A DNA stretch of 64,000 bases from Aedes albopictus (Eukaryota > Arthropoda > Insecta > Diptera > Culicidae), in the NCBI RefSeq assembly GCF_035046485.1, contig NC_085138.1:276873694-276937693 (forward strand). The letters are read 5' to 3'. The notes below the pieces were generated by a model. It saw nothing but the letters and a program-made list of their open reading frames with translations. It did not search any database and had not been told where the DNA came from. Both the position numbers and the translations under genes were made by a program. Within the stretch, counting starts at the first letter, position 1, and every line of letters begins with the position of its first letter. Below are positions 11,680-23,439 of this stretch, one piece after another.

Positions 11680-12290
11680 CACGCAGGAATCAACTGAACG
11701 CGACAAAGAACAAACTAATAATCCAAGCCATATTCATTCACATTAAGAAACAACACAATACTAAACACTCAACACCCGCGCATCTATTGTTTCTGTTTTC
11801 ACGCGAAACAATGGCGAACGCGATCAATTCTAGGCGAACATTTGTAAACGGCTTATCTGTTTTGCGTAAAACTAACATGTTTTTGCAAGCCCGTGCACAA
11901 GGGGGGGGGGGATGTTGGGTGGTAACCCCCCATCCTTACCGACGCTTCTTACACTAGGCGCCCCTCCGACTTTTGCCGAAATTTGAAAAAAAAAAAACCC
12001 ATTGCGCCACTTCTGTGCACGGGCCTGTGTTTTTGTCTCGGTAAGGCTTATCTGCATCCACCCCTGATCAGAAAGAGTGTTCTTCAAGCTATCTGTTAAG
12101 GGTGTTGATGTGCGTGGGTGGATGCAGATGGGCCCTGCAAAGACAGAAACATGTTTGTTTACAAAAAGCAGATAGGCCTTTTTCAAATGTTCGTCTAGAA
12201 TTATGCTGCGATACTCACCCCATGCAGGTGCAATGCATGCACAGCAAGGACCAACACAATACTTCTTCAATAGTCGTGCTGTAATGTTTT
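11680..12290. repeat. Foldback repeat centred near 12,090
   Basis: The left arm (ATTCTAGGCGAACATTTG, then CTTATCTGCATCCACCC) and the right arm (GGGTGGATGCAGAT, then CAAATGTTCGTCTAGAAT) are inverse copies of each other at about 11,840-12,065 and 12,110-12,205. A 142-bp hAT MITE sits in the left arm. The arms also contain ACACAATACT motifs that recur, with flanking similarity, at 13,040-13,200. Confidence 0.55.
11886..12027. mobile_element. 142-bp hAT-type MITE
   Basis: Inverted ends CAAGCCCGTGCAC and GTGCACGGGCCTG, flanked by the 8-bp duplication TGTTTTTG at 11,878-11,885 and 12,028-12,035. An 8-bp duplication with CA...TG ends fits hAT transposition. The interior has G and A homopolymers and no coding capacity. 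Confidence 0.75.
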
Positions 12291-13559
12291 GTACAACACT
12301 GGAAAAAGGCTCGCATAATATACACAGTATCAGCGTTTTTATTTTTCACTGAAATATTTGATATATTCATTAAGTTCCTACTTAATGCAAAAAAAAATGT
12401 TCCAAATTTCTCAAAAACACCAGTAGCAACAAACCTTAAGCAAACGAATATCTTAATGAATGTTTACTGCACATTTTTTGACAAGCTTTGCCAGGTGAAT
12501 GATAGAATGAGCTAAAAAAAATTAAATGTGTTCAGAATCGCTAAGACATTGTGTGTCAGTTCTTACCTTGCGTAAAAAAAATAAAAAAAAAATAAATTTG
12601 TTGTTTGTTTTCAGAAAAAATGTAGTCGAAATGGCTTTATTGATTTTTCCGTAATTTTGATTAAGGTATTTCTTAGATAACTTGTTGGGAAAATGAATAA
12701 GTTATTAAAAAAACATCTTTGTACAAATGGAAATACGAAGAATAAAGTAAAATGTAAGAAGTCGATTGTTCTTCAAAATTTCATAACGATGGAAAGAAAA
12801 TGCAAATCTGTGGAGCAATATATGCTGCATTCTGGAAAAATGGTAGAAATTATTAGAATAGTACAAAATGTATTTATAGTTTCTGAAACAGTTTATAAAT
12901 CGTGACCAAGCAATATCTCACTAACAAGTATTTCTTCCTACGGCCTTTGGTGGCGGCGCACAGTGGTCCAGATTTGAAAATACCAGGCAAACATTGCCCG
13001 ATCTTAGAAGTCTACTAGCTTTAGCCTGAATGAATGTATTATAACAAGTATTGTGTTGTTCTTTGCTGTGCATGCATCGCTCCTGTAAGGGATGAGTATC
13101 TCAGCATAATCGATCGCGTTCGCTATTGTCTCGAGTGAAAATCAAAACAATAGATGCGCGGGTGTTTAGTGTTCAGTATTGTGATGTTCTTTGTTGTACA
13201 TGCGAGTGTCGAGAAATAGTGTCGCACGATTGTATCGTTTTAGCGATAGGTCGACGGATGCTCGAATGAATGATTGATGATGGGTGAACAAGCTCTTGTT
13301 TTTCTTTGAAAGATGCAGTAAATTTATCTGTTAGTTTAAAATCATCCTTCAGATATTTACTCAACAACAACTGCAAAGTTCGTCACTTCAATGTCGGCCA
13401 AATTTTTCAATTAAATTTGTGTTTAAAAAAAATCTCCTACATTTTTGTACAGTTCGGCACCTTACGGTGCTGGCCACACTGATTTGATCCATAGTTATGC
13501 GTCAGTATTTTGCCTAAGTTTGTGCGGTCCGTCACTGTCAGTGTCGGCACAATATTTTG
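12291..13559. other. Intergenic, with one further inverted copy of the foldback sequence
   Basis: AT-rich DNA. The segment 13,040-13,200 is an inverse copy of parts of 11,680-11,850 and 12,200-12,265 (shared ATAGATGCGCGGGTGT and TGTGCATGCATCG motifs). A 70-codon Lys-rich frame at 12,693-12,905 resembles nothing I know and is probably chance in AT-rich DNA. Confidence 0.5.
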
Positions 13560-13938
13560 TTTCAATATACCGATTTCATGGCAAGTAGCATCACTTACCA
13601 AAGTGTATCCCTGATCTATGTAACTATCAATCCCTCCCTACTAACAAAACTCCTTCCCGTGACAACTGTGGAGGGTCCAGTAGTACATACAACCTCTAGT
13701 AGCAACAGTTGTCGAACTAACATTTCTTCCCTTCCCCGGTAGACCGTAAGGACGTGGCCGGCGCCGTTATTGACCCAAAAAGGTTTGAGCTCTCGAAAAG
13801 TGTACATTGAAGATGGTGGCAAATCCCAAGCCCCAACCAATTGGATCTCTGTGCAATTTCGCTAGCTCAGGTCAATCACGGAGTAGCAACTACGAAGTGT
13901 ACGGTCACCAATGCACATGCTCATGCTCATGCTCATGA
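13560..13938 (+). repeat. SINE-like copy with (CATGCT)n tail, plus orientation
   Basis: The body matches the reverse complement of 11,248-11,600 and ends in CATGCTCATGCTCATG. Related bodies at 14,930 and 15,695 end in different hexamer repeats. A tail of short tandem repeats is characteristic of retroposons primed on a slipping 3' end. Confidence 0.55.
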
Positions 13939-14130
13939 ATGTATTGGAACATGATTAAGTGCTTAACTTCATATTAATGGCATTTTCATTACTTGTTGAT
14001 TCGAACAAAACCCGAGTAAAATAATAAAGATCAATCATAAAATAGTCGATCTCCAACTTTTCGTCGTCCTCTTTGTTTCTTGGAAACGAACGACGCCGGG
14101 CCAAGCAAACGCCAACAGGGAAAAGCTTTT

Positions 14131-14206
14131 ATTTGCGGTGTAGCTCAATTGGTAAGAGTGCTGGATTGGCAATCTAGAGGTTCGTTGTTTGATTCCTGAT
14201 GTAATT
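14131..14206 (+). repeat. tRNA-like sequence heading a SINE-like repeat
   Basis: A-box region TAGCTCAATTGGTAAGAG; anticodon-arm-like CTGGA TTGGCAA TCTAG with GGC at the anticodon position; T-arm-like GGTTCGTTGTTTGATTCC. The T loop is irregular and the 3' acceptor side does not pair well, so a SINE promoter fits better than a functional tRNA. It is followed at about 14,237 by GCTGGGGCAAAATTAACTTC, a motif seen again at 15,236. Confidence 0.5.
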
Positions 14207-14929
14207 ATACTTTTTATTCAAATCTAGTTTTTGTGTTGCTGGGGCAAAATTAACTTCGTTCCTCGTAACATGGGTAGATCACCTTATAATGGTGCGTTAC
14301 GGCATAAGATCTACCATAACAATTTTTGATCTTGTAATTTTTTAGCTTTGTTAATTTAAATGCAGGAAAATTCCAAGATCACAATTTGGTCTACTTTTTT
14401 TATATTATGTTTGTCAAGCGGGCAACCCTGCAGTCGGGACAACGGAAGAGTCAAGATCGCCATATCATTCGGTGACGGGTCGCCGTTGTTCGCGTCGTTT
14501 TTTTTCGAGCCGAGTGTCATAATGTCGCGGGCGGGGATGTTTTTTTTTAGAAAAATTGTTTTTTTTTTTCGGATTGCCAACTTTTTTTTACTCGTTTTAC
14601 GCGATCTTGTTTTATTTAGTTTTTGTTTAAAATAAATTGAGATGTTTTTTGTTGTTGTTTAACGCGATTTTTTGTTTTTTTTTCTTTTCTTTTGTTTTGT
14701 TATTCCTCGAGCCGTCATTTTTTTTCCTCGCGTTTTAAACATTTATTGCAAAGTTCCGATGACCCTGGAGGGATCGGTTCTGTTTGGGCTTCTCACTGAG
14801 CAGAAACATAATTATTACAACAATAAATAGAAAAAAATCTCTTTAGATTGCCGGCTTTCAAAAGTTAAAATTGTAACCAAGCAAACAACCATTGCCGTGG
14901 GTCCATCGCCAGCTTTTCAGGCGAATCCT
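14207..14929. other. T-rich intergenic stretch, nothing coding
   Basis: 14,390-14,720 is strongly T-rich on the plus strand, which creates chance Phe/Leu-rich frames (for example 14,360-14,635). No gene or well-bounded repeat identified. Confidence 0.5.
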
Positions 14930-15232
14930 TGACCTACATAAAACATCTCCCAACCACCCACTCCGTAGTACTTATGGGAGTGTCACTGAGTCGGAGGCCT
15001 CTTAAATAAGTGCTACAGCAACATTTCCTTCCCCTATCCCAAGTTACGGTAAAGATGGGCGTGGCTGGGAGTAATGGCATTTGTGCTCTTGGTATTCTTG
15101 CATAAGATTGGAGCGAAGTTAACTCCCCAGCCTTGTTCCGAAAAGCAATCCAAGCAAGATTAGTAAAAGGTACATGAATGTTGTTAGTATCCAATCTACG
15201 AAGTATACCGTAACTACACTAACACTAACACT
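14930..15232 (+). repeat. SINE-like copy with (ACTAAC)n tail
   Basis: The body (AACATTTCCTTCCCCTATCCC, then GGGCGTGGCTGGGAGTAATGG) is a diverged relative of 13,560-13,938 (AACATTTCTTCCCTTCCCC, GGACGTGGCCGGCGCCGTTA). It ends with ACTAACACTAACACTAAC at about 15,215-15,232. Confidence 0.5.
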
Positions 15233-15694
15233 AACGCTGGGGCAACATTAACTTCGTTGGCTAGGCGCACTTGGTCGAAGAGCGAAACAAAACGAATGCA
15301 AATTTTGTTTTCTTCACGAAGCAAGCCCTTCATAACGGTTTGCTGACTAAACTGAGTCTTACGATGTGGAACAACCAACGACGACTGCCTAGTTTTCGTT
15401 CTCGTCGTCGACTTTTCCGATCGAACGGCGACGATTTTCAGCCCTGGCTATCACATTTCATCTCCAGGACTAAACATAATTGCGTTTATATAGTATAAAA
15501 GAATATGTCAAAAATAGATGCAGACATTTTCCTTCCATAAAAGCACTGCCGGTCAGTGGGCGATGGGTTGTATATACACATACATACATAAACACATATA
15601 CAACAAAAATTTAACAATAGTTTTATTGAAAAATTGATCGCTTACTATACCACTTGCAGTTTAATAACGTTGCTTTAAGGAACATTCCTTAGAG
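15233..15694. other. Intergenic
   Basis: Begins with GCTGGGGCAACATTAACTTC, shared with 14,237, then a GC-richer stretch (15,370-15,440) with CGTCGTCG motifs partly complementary to 14,040-14,110. No gene recognised. Confidence 0.45.
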
Positions 15695-15933
15695 CAAAAA
15701 AATGTTTCTTGTGGAGGTCTCTACATACTTTTCTTAGGTGTCAAACTAACCTTCCTTTCCTCTCCTTCAGCTGTTGCAAGGACGTGGTTAGCTTGTCTTA
15801 AAGTCAGTGATTAGCCCCAAATCTCTGTACTTTGGCAATTTACATAACATTAGTCTGGCATCAGTCTGGCACTGTACCACACACGATATTGTACGACTTG
15901 CTTAATGCTAAAGCTAATGCTAATGAGCATTTC
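15695..15933 (+). repeat. SINE-like copy with (GCTAAT)n tail
   Basis: Third plus-strand relative of 13,560-13,938: it keeps CTTCCTTTCCTCTCCTTC, GGACGTGGTTAGCTTGTCTT and the CCCCAAATCTCTGT stretch, and ends with a degenerate GCTAAT repeat at about 15,906-15,931. Confidence 0.45.
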
Positions 15934-16028
15934 CAGCTCAATGCACACATTGCGTAGACACGACCTTTTCAACTCAAATGGAAATTTGCTCATGTCCAAT
16001 GGGTGAGCCAATATGTTTGGATGGTCAA

Positions 16029-16510
16029 TATGTTTGGGATAGGCAACCTTTTTTCTCTCATAAAAAAGTTCAAAACGCCGTTACTTTTCATAGAGTGCAT
16101 CAAAAATTCTCAAATTTTGACTGTTTGTTAACCTACTATATGTACATCATTGGTGCAATTTCGAGCTCGATTGGTTAATCTTTCGTGAAGCTATTATAGT
16201 TCTTGGTAAACACTTTTTTAGACCACTTATATTTGAACTGTCATATCTCGGAAACCAGTGAACAGAATTGAATGAACTTTTGAACGTTTATCAACAATAC
16301 ATTTTTACAATTTAGTTGTCTAAAAAATTATGTTTAACCAAAACGGTTCTAACTTCGCAAAAGATTAACCAATCGAGCTCAAATTCGTACCAATGATGCA
16401 CATATAATAGGTGAATAGTCAAAATTTGAGAATTTTTGATACACTCTATGAAAAGTTACAGCATGTTGAACTTTTTTGTGAGAGAAAAAATGTTGCCTAT
16501 CCCAAACATT
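16029..16510. mobile_element. MITE-like palindrome with ~165-bp arms
   Basis: Left arm about 16,029-16,192 (TGTTTGGGATAGGCAACC... to GGTTAATCTTT) and right arm about 16,350-16,510 (AAAGATTAACC... to GTTGCCTATCCCAAACA) are inverse copies with few differences. The ~155-bp spacer is non-coding. No target duplication found, so the family is unassigned. Confidence 0.65.
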
Positions 16511-17478
16511 TTGTCATTTTTACCACGAGTAAAATACTACGCATCACTTGATTTACTAAAATACGTTGCCACCTATTCAGGAGATGCGAAATACATGCTT
16601 GTTGCAAGTTACCACATCTGTGGGGTAACTTGCAACACATGACATGAAGCTAAGTTAGCTACCATTAAACGGCACTAACATTCTAGTACTTGGACATATT
16701 ATGAGTTTTTGATGTAATACATGAAAAATGAATTGAAAAGATGTACAGTAGGCCTGTCCACCTTTTCAAAAATGTTCTCTGATTCTTAAGTCCACCCCCA
16801 TATTTTGATTGGCATCCTAAAAGAAGTAACTGGTCAAAATTTCAGCCAAATCCATCAAATCAATTTTGTGCTTTTCGACTATTTTTGAACTTCAAAAACT
16901 CATAACTACACTAAAACATGTCAAAACTTAATTCTTTCGGCAGAAATTGAAATCTTTACTTGTTTGCTTCTTCTTCTCCGAACAACGTGTGCCAATAAAA
17001 TTGAAGGAAACATGTGTAATTATCACATTTGTGATCAGAAAAACCTTAAAAAGTTGATTTTTTGATAGATTTGGTTCTGGAACACCCTAATATACGTAAT
17101 AAGTTTGATATTTTAAAACAGCATCATATTCTCTCATGTTTTTTGGTTATTTGCTTCTTTGACACCAATGCTGTAGGAGTTGAGCAAAAAATATTAAAAT
17201 TCGGGAGAGCCAAATGTTGCCTAAAAGCCAAACTCATGCATCCGACACATCAAATCGCGGTATCTTGATTTGGCAAAAAAAAAAAGTTTCCGGCCATATT
17301 TGGGACAACCGGTAGTGTTGTAACATCACAATATCAGATCATTCGTATTTACAGAGTGTTACACTGCTACATTTGATCCTTGTTTAAGTTGACAAATGTC
17401 GAATGAGCGGGGTACGAATTAAAAAGTGTTGCATTAAAGAGTGATGCATACGCGGTGTTTGACAGTAGGTACATCAAA
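16511..17478. other. Intergenic, no gene recognised
   Basis: AT-rich. Phrases such as GATTTTTTGATAGATTTGG and several short unrelated frames are present. No well-bounded repeat was identified. Confidence 0.5.
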
Positions 17479-17685
17479 TAAGGCAATCCATGACGGCATA
17501 TCGCGATGGGGGTGACAGCTGAAATTGTAAACACAGTGTACGTGCAACTTACCAAATTTTCGTCGAGTGTTCTCAGTGCTTAACAAATTCCTTTGTGATC
17601 AACTGTCACCCCGATCGACGAATGTCAAAAATACATGGTAAACAAAGAAAATCAGCTGATCGCATCTGTCTCATGGATTGCCTTA
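17479..17685. repeat. Short inverted-repeat element (207 bp)
   Basis: TAAGGCAATCCATGA at the left is matched by TCATGGATTGCCTTA at the right, with shared GGGGTGACAG-type internal motifs in inverse orientation. A MITE-like foldback is likely. No target duplication seen. Confidence 0.4.
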
Positions 17686-18526
17686 GACCAAGCCCACTCG
17701 TGGGCTTCATACTACACACGCAACAGCACGTCGTTAACGATTTTTAATTTCGTTATCCACCCATTTTCGCACCGGTCGTTCATTTCCATGTAAGTGTAAT
17801 AATGATCGGTCGCCTTTGCGCACCGGTGGTCTCTATTCTATCCGTACCATCGGTTTTTTGCACTTCTGTAAATCATCGCAATATTTTGTGTATTTCTATG
17901 ATGTTATTGCAAATCTTATTCAGTATAATAACCTGTGTTCATATTTTGAAAGAAGGGGTTTTGGATAAGACTGAAAACAGTTAGTAAAAATTGAACTCAA
18001 ATAAATAATTCCCTTGGAGATTTGTACCAGTTTTGGTGCGTTTAAAGATAGTATTTTCTCAATAATGTATGATTGTATTTAATCTAGGAATTCAAGCAAT
18101 CTTTTTTCAAATGTTGTGTTTGTTGCTTACTGTATGACTCGTAGGTTAGATTTTTATCTTAAATAATATCCATCTCTTCGATATCCATGTTGCCTTTCTC
18201 GCAAGAAATTTATCTGAATTTGAGATTTTGAGCATCTTTTTAATAATTAGGTTTATTGAATAATTACATCCCTTGCATTTCCAAAACATTTATAACGTAA
18301 TTGTCTCCTTTACAACTTCGCGTAGGTCAAGATTTTTGAATCCTGGTCATAGTAGAAGCTGTCTTCTAACAGTCTGCGATAAGTTTGCGCTACCTTTTTG
18401 CCTTTCTCGTACACCAAGGTGTACCGAAAGGCTATATGTTCACTCCCAAAATGAAATTTTGATAGAACCCCCGGAGGGCCAAGTCTTATATACCAATCGA
18501 TTCAGTTCGACGAGTTGAGATGATGT

Positions 18527-18594
18527 CTGTGTGTGTGTATGTGTGTGTGTATGTATGTATGTGTGTGTGTGTGCGTGTGTATGTGTGTATGTGT
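18527..18594. repeat. (TG)n / (GTAT)n microsatellite
   Basis: Alternating TG with interspersed TATG units over about 68 bp, inside the composite repeat. Confidence 0.9.
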
Positions 18595-18719
18595 ACAAAA
18601 ATGTCACCTCACTTTTGGATAGTAAATATCATCCGATTTCAACGCTTTAGGTTTTAATCGACGCGGAATATTGTCCCATTGTTTCCTATTGAAAATAGTT
18701 TGAATCGGTCCAGCCGTTC

Positions 18720-19950
18720 CGGAGTTATGGACATTTAGGTGTTCCGGACCGGTACCCCAGGAAGGGACCAGATATGAAATTGCAACAAACCCATGCATGC
18801 GACCCATCAAACCACGGCATTTTCGTGCATCTGGTGAACGGTAAGCAGGAAAATAGTCGCAGACTATATCTGAACCGGTAGTGTTCCGGAACTGGTTTCG
18901 GGTGTCCCGCCGGAAGTGGCCAAATATAAAAGTGTACCAAACCCATGCATGCGACACATCAAAACGCAGCTTTTTGTATAACCTGATGAACGGTAGACAG
19001 GAAAATAGTCTAAGGCCATATCTAAACCGTTAGCATACTGGAACCGGTTCCGGGTGTCCCGCTGGAAGTGGCCAAATATAAAAGTGAAACAAACCCATGT
19101 ATGCGACACATCAAATCGCAGCTTTTTCTATAACCTGATGAACGGTAAATAGGAAAATAGTCGTGCACTATATCTGACCAGTAGTGTTACGGAACCGGTT
19201 TCGGATCATATCTGAACTGGTAGCATCCCGGAACCGGTTCCTGATGTCCCGCCGGAAGTGGCCTAATTCATACATGCGACACATCAAATCGTAGCCTTTC
19301 CGATAACTAGTACGATCAGCAAGAAAATAAGCTAAGCCCACATTAGAAACTACGGATAGTGTTCCGGAATCGGTTCGAGGTGTCTCGCTGAAAGTGGTCG
19401 AATGCAAAAACAAACCAAAAAAATATTCGCGACACATCAAATGGCATTTAAGGTATCCTGATGAACGGTTTCAAAGAAAAAATATCCCAGACCATGCTTG
19501 GGAGAACTAGTAGTGTCCCGGAATCGGTTCCCGGTGTCCCTCCGGATGTGGTCAAATGTAGAAGGGAACCGAACTCCATGCATGCGCTTCATCAAATCGC
19601 GGTTTTTTCGATATGCTGATGAAAGGTTATTAAGAAAATCAGCTGAGATTACGTTTCACAACCGGTATCAGGTGTCCCGCCGGAATTGGTCAAATGTAAA
19701 AATGAACCATGTAAATTTTGCGGAACCGGCTAAGAGTGTCCCACTGGAAATGGACATATATAAAAGTGGATCAAACCCATACTTGCGATATCAAATCGCT
19801 TTTTTGTCAATAACCTGATGCGTGAATAATAAGAAAATAGGCACAGTCCACAGAAGTTACCACCGGTAGTGTTTTTAAATCCGGGTAACCTGATTAACAG
19901 TTTTCATAAACTAGTGAACATAAGGTAGTGTTCCGGAATCATTTTCGGGG
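18720..19950. repeat. Degenerate tandem array, unit about 155 bp
   Basis: Each unit has the order: ACCGGTAGTGTTCCGGAACC, GGTGTCCCGCCGGAAGTGG, ACCCATGCATGCGACACATC, CCTGATGAACGGTA. About eight recognisable units, increasingly degraded to the right. Two more diverged units lie at 23,590-23,830, outside this block. Minus-strand frames here arise from the repeat and are not genes. Confidence 0.7.
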
Positions 19951-20548
19951 GTCTCGCAAGCAATACAAAATAGAGTGAGACTACATAAGAGGCTACCGAT
20001 GGTGTTGCAGAAGCAGCGTTGGGTGCTTCAGCGGAATTACGAAAGTGAACAAAATCAATGCAAGCGATGGATATGTGTAAGAAAATCAAAAACCTAAGAA
20101 AAACTAAAGCGATCTCATTAAATCACACAATTTTAGATTCCTGAGACGTAAATTTACAGTAGGATGGGTCAACGTTGTATGGAAAAATTAAAATTGAAGC
20201 GCATCAGCCCCAAACATTCTTTGAAATCTTTATTTGCGTCTAAAATTACTGTGCAAAATTTTGATGCGACTCGAGAGCGCGCTCTGTAATGTGGTTTATA
20301 TTTGAATGTGATATAACATTGGCAATTCAAATTACTACATAACAAATTTTACATGGATCTTGTAACCAATGATAACAAAATATAGCATGAAGTGTGCAGA
20401 TTAAACTTTGTCAAAATGATCTGTGAAAAAGTTAAATCCTGGCTAGTAATTGTCATCTTGGTATGAATCAGCCTCCAGTGAAGATTATCAAGCAGTCAAC
20501 TAAAAGGTCTGATACTTTCGGCTCTGCCCATACGTTGAACATAACGTA

Positions 20549-21460
20549 AAGCCTGTATCCGCAATAATCGGGACACAGAAATACAGCTGAAACTCTGCAA
20601 TAGATACATTAAAATTGTTCAAATTTGGCCAAATAACATCTTCAGATGTGTTCATTTCACCTACAAAATTTCAGTTGAGTCGGTGCAGTTCTTTTTGTTG
20701 TAGCAATGAAAGAGTAGAATGTGCGCCATTGAATTTTGTACAGCCCCTAGTTTTGCTAGTCAGCGCTGTAACTTTTGAATTTGGCAAAAGAAATAGCTGA
20801 AATTTTGAACACAAATCTCTCAATCTACATTTGTTGCATAGGCAAAATTTCAAAAAAATCGATGCGCTATTAACAATTTTATAGTCGAAACATGTATTGG
20901 GACTGAACGTGATTTTAGCCCCTCAGACAGCAATTAGTCAGCAACATTTATTGTTTCGATTGTACTTTTGAAAGTACTATACCAATAATCATCAAATTTT
21001 GCAGGCATAATATACACATAATCAACTACTTTCTGTGAAAATTTCATGGAAATTGGCAGAGAAATTTAAAAGTTATGAATAGGCAAATATTTAACATGAA
21101 AAACACGAAAAAATTTCACCAAGATTCACCCCTATCAACACCAGTATTTTGCAAACCAATTGATCAAAGTTGATGAAATTTTGCAGTGTCTTTATAAGTA
21201 TCATAACTGCTAACGAGATTTCATAAATATCATCATCGAACTAGGAACTGTAACGCAAAACAACCATCTATTATGCGAATGAAAATTGGTCTGTTTGTTT
21301 TTCATCCACAATTAAAAGTAATGCATCGATTTATATAAAATTTGGCACACATAATAAACATGCACCAAAGAGTTTTCAGTCAATTATTTGGCCAATTTTA
21401 CCGATTCATTACAGAGCTACAGCTGTACTTCTGTGTCCTGATTATTGCGGATACAGGCTT
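20549..21460. mobile_element. Tc1/mariner-type MITE, 912 bp
   Basis: Ends AAGCCTGTATCCGCAATAAT and ATTATTGCGGATACAGGCTT are inverted repeats whose similarity extends to about 50 bp each side; the flank is TA on both sides. The interior has no transposase, only short chance frames. Confidence 0.65.
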
Positions 21461-21605
21461 TAGGAATAAGTGCCCCAATTCGATGATGACCTTGAATTTC
21501 TAAATAAAGTATTCTCATGATTCAGAAATTCGTAGATGGTACAGTCCCAGATTATTAGTACATATTCGACGAGAAAGGCACTATCACCACTAGGTGGATT
21601 AATCT

Positions 21606-23439
21606 AGGTTTTTCATTAACGTGTATTTTAACTTCAGCTTATTCTATACTCAGTCACAACCTTTTAGTTACAAAGCATCAATCGGAAATCTTAATATATA
21701 TTGCGATCATTTGGATTTGGTATATGAATATTTTGTTGGAAGCAGATTCTATGCGCTTGAAGTAGCCTGCGTATTTGTCAAAGTACATAATGATCCCACT
21801 CTCCTTTTTGGCACTTCATACAACAATTGATGTATTTGAACATCCAACACCTTGCTTTTTCTATAACGAGGAACCTACAATATGGCAGTCCTGCACACCG
21901 CCTATTTTAATTGATGAAACTTGGCAGCTCGACTACATTTTTTTAGATTATTATCGGTATGATTAAAGTTTGAGTTAGGTACAGTCAAAGCATCTTTGAA
22001 AAATCGTAACTACTCTTATCTAATCTTATACATACGCAGCCAGTACGGAATCACCCTGGAAAGCAATCGTGTTACTTTTTTTTGTCAATATTGATGCTTG
22101 CAGCATATCATAGATATGACACATGCATCAAAGCGGCCAGGTCTACTGCGTTGTGTTTGCGCGCAAAGATGATTCTTCGAAATACTTGGAGTACAGAATA
22201 TTTTCTTTCGGCAAGGTACTTCTCGAATTTACAGGGGAGGAAGGATGCGTGGACATATTGTGCCAAACGATCCAGATAACATGTTGATGAATATGTTTTA
22301 AGTATATGAAAATGTGGATAAAAGAGCTGTGAATAAACGTGTAATATTGGAAAGATCTCCCCAATTGTTGGGTTGTTTTTATAGATCTAATGTCGAACCT
22401 CCTATTCTGAATGATCGGTGTTATTCACATGGGGTCTTCGCAGATTTTTTTTCTGCTTTGCCTTATTGTTTCTACAAGGGTGAAGTTACCCATTTCGCAC
22501 ACTTTCTTCCTAATGTCTCGTTTATTTAATTTATATTTTGAAATTTATATTTAATAAACCACCCACTAACGACCACCATTTTCAAAAACAGCAATCAAAC
22601 CAAAACTCCTTTGCCTTTTTCGAAATATTCACGACAAAACGAAAGGCGAGGCACAGCTCTTTCAAAGCAGGGGATCTCAGCCCGGAAAGTGAAGAAAAAC
22701 CTTGTGATCACTTATTACCGTCAAATATGGTATCTTTCCGGGTTAGAAAATACGCACATCTTCTCACCGGAATCTGCGATGGATGACGATAATTTTGGAA
22801 CTTGTCGGAACGAACTTCGCGAGTTATTTATTTGGACATTTTTCTAAATGTGCGAAACCAAACTTTACTTGCTGCGTAGCAACCCCAGCTCAAACATGTA
22901 CGTTTTAAAATAGCAAAACTCACTGAATCACTATACATTTCTTCAAATATTAGTTTCGAAACGATCGGCCGAATCAAAAACTAAAGGTGTAATTATGAAC
23001 AATCGTAACTATTTTTATAAGAAAATCAATACATTTTCGTTACGCATGATCCTAAAATTGGCGAAGAAGGGAAAACTTTATTCATAACATACTTAAGCAA
23101 AGCTTGTCAATTTAAACCTATTATTTTTCTGCGTTTGTATTGTCACTCATCACAATTGTAGATATTGTTTGGTTGAAAATTTCAAAGCAAGTAAAATAAT
23201 TTTTTTAAATATTTGATGCAAACTAAAATAAATTCCTACCTATACACAACAAGAAAATCATTCTCTAGAAACTATATACCTGGCAACAAATCCATACTCA
23301 TGTTCTTTCGTCTCCTCTTTACGCTACCCAGAGAGCTAAACGCGAGAGAGCGCACGAGCCTACGGATAGAGACCGTACTTTGCGTGTCTCTATATTCTAA
23401 GCCCTGCTACGAACCGTACGTAAACTTTTCGCTTTCGAG
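21606..23439. other. Intergenic, no gene recognised
   Basis: AT-rich with short frames (up to 82 codons) that show no recognisable domain. 23,300-23,470 is GC-richer and forms part of the inner side of the possible 17,686/23,534 element. Confidence 0.45.

Larger units (their letters stand above)
18395..21605. repeat. Composite dispersed repeat bounded by GCCTTTCTCG / CGAGAAAGGC
   Basis: Starts TGCCTTTCTCGTACACCAAG and ends near CGAGAAAGGCACTATC, short inverted ends. Inside, in order: a conserved leader, a TG-rich microsatellite, a ~155-bp degenerate tandem array, and a MITE at 20,549-21,460. No open frame of convincing length. From memory, this leader plus microsatellite is a common Aedes repeat; its class is unknown to me. 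Confidence 0.5.

Noticed and set aside
11248..13938. A single 2.7-kb transposon with GAGCAT/ATGCTC inverted ends
   Set aside because: The same body occurs alone nearby with other tails (14,930 and 15,695) and at 5,090-5,400, so two opposed SINE-like copies explain the inverse ends better.
14131..14206. Functional tRNA gene (anticodon position GGC)
   Set aside because: T loop and acceptor stem do not fold properly, and repeat sequence continues downstream; it fits a tRNA-derived SINE head.
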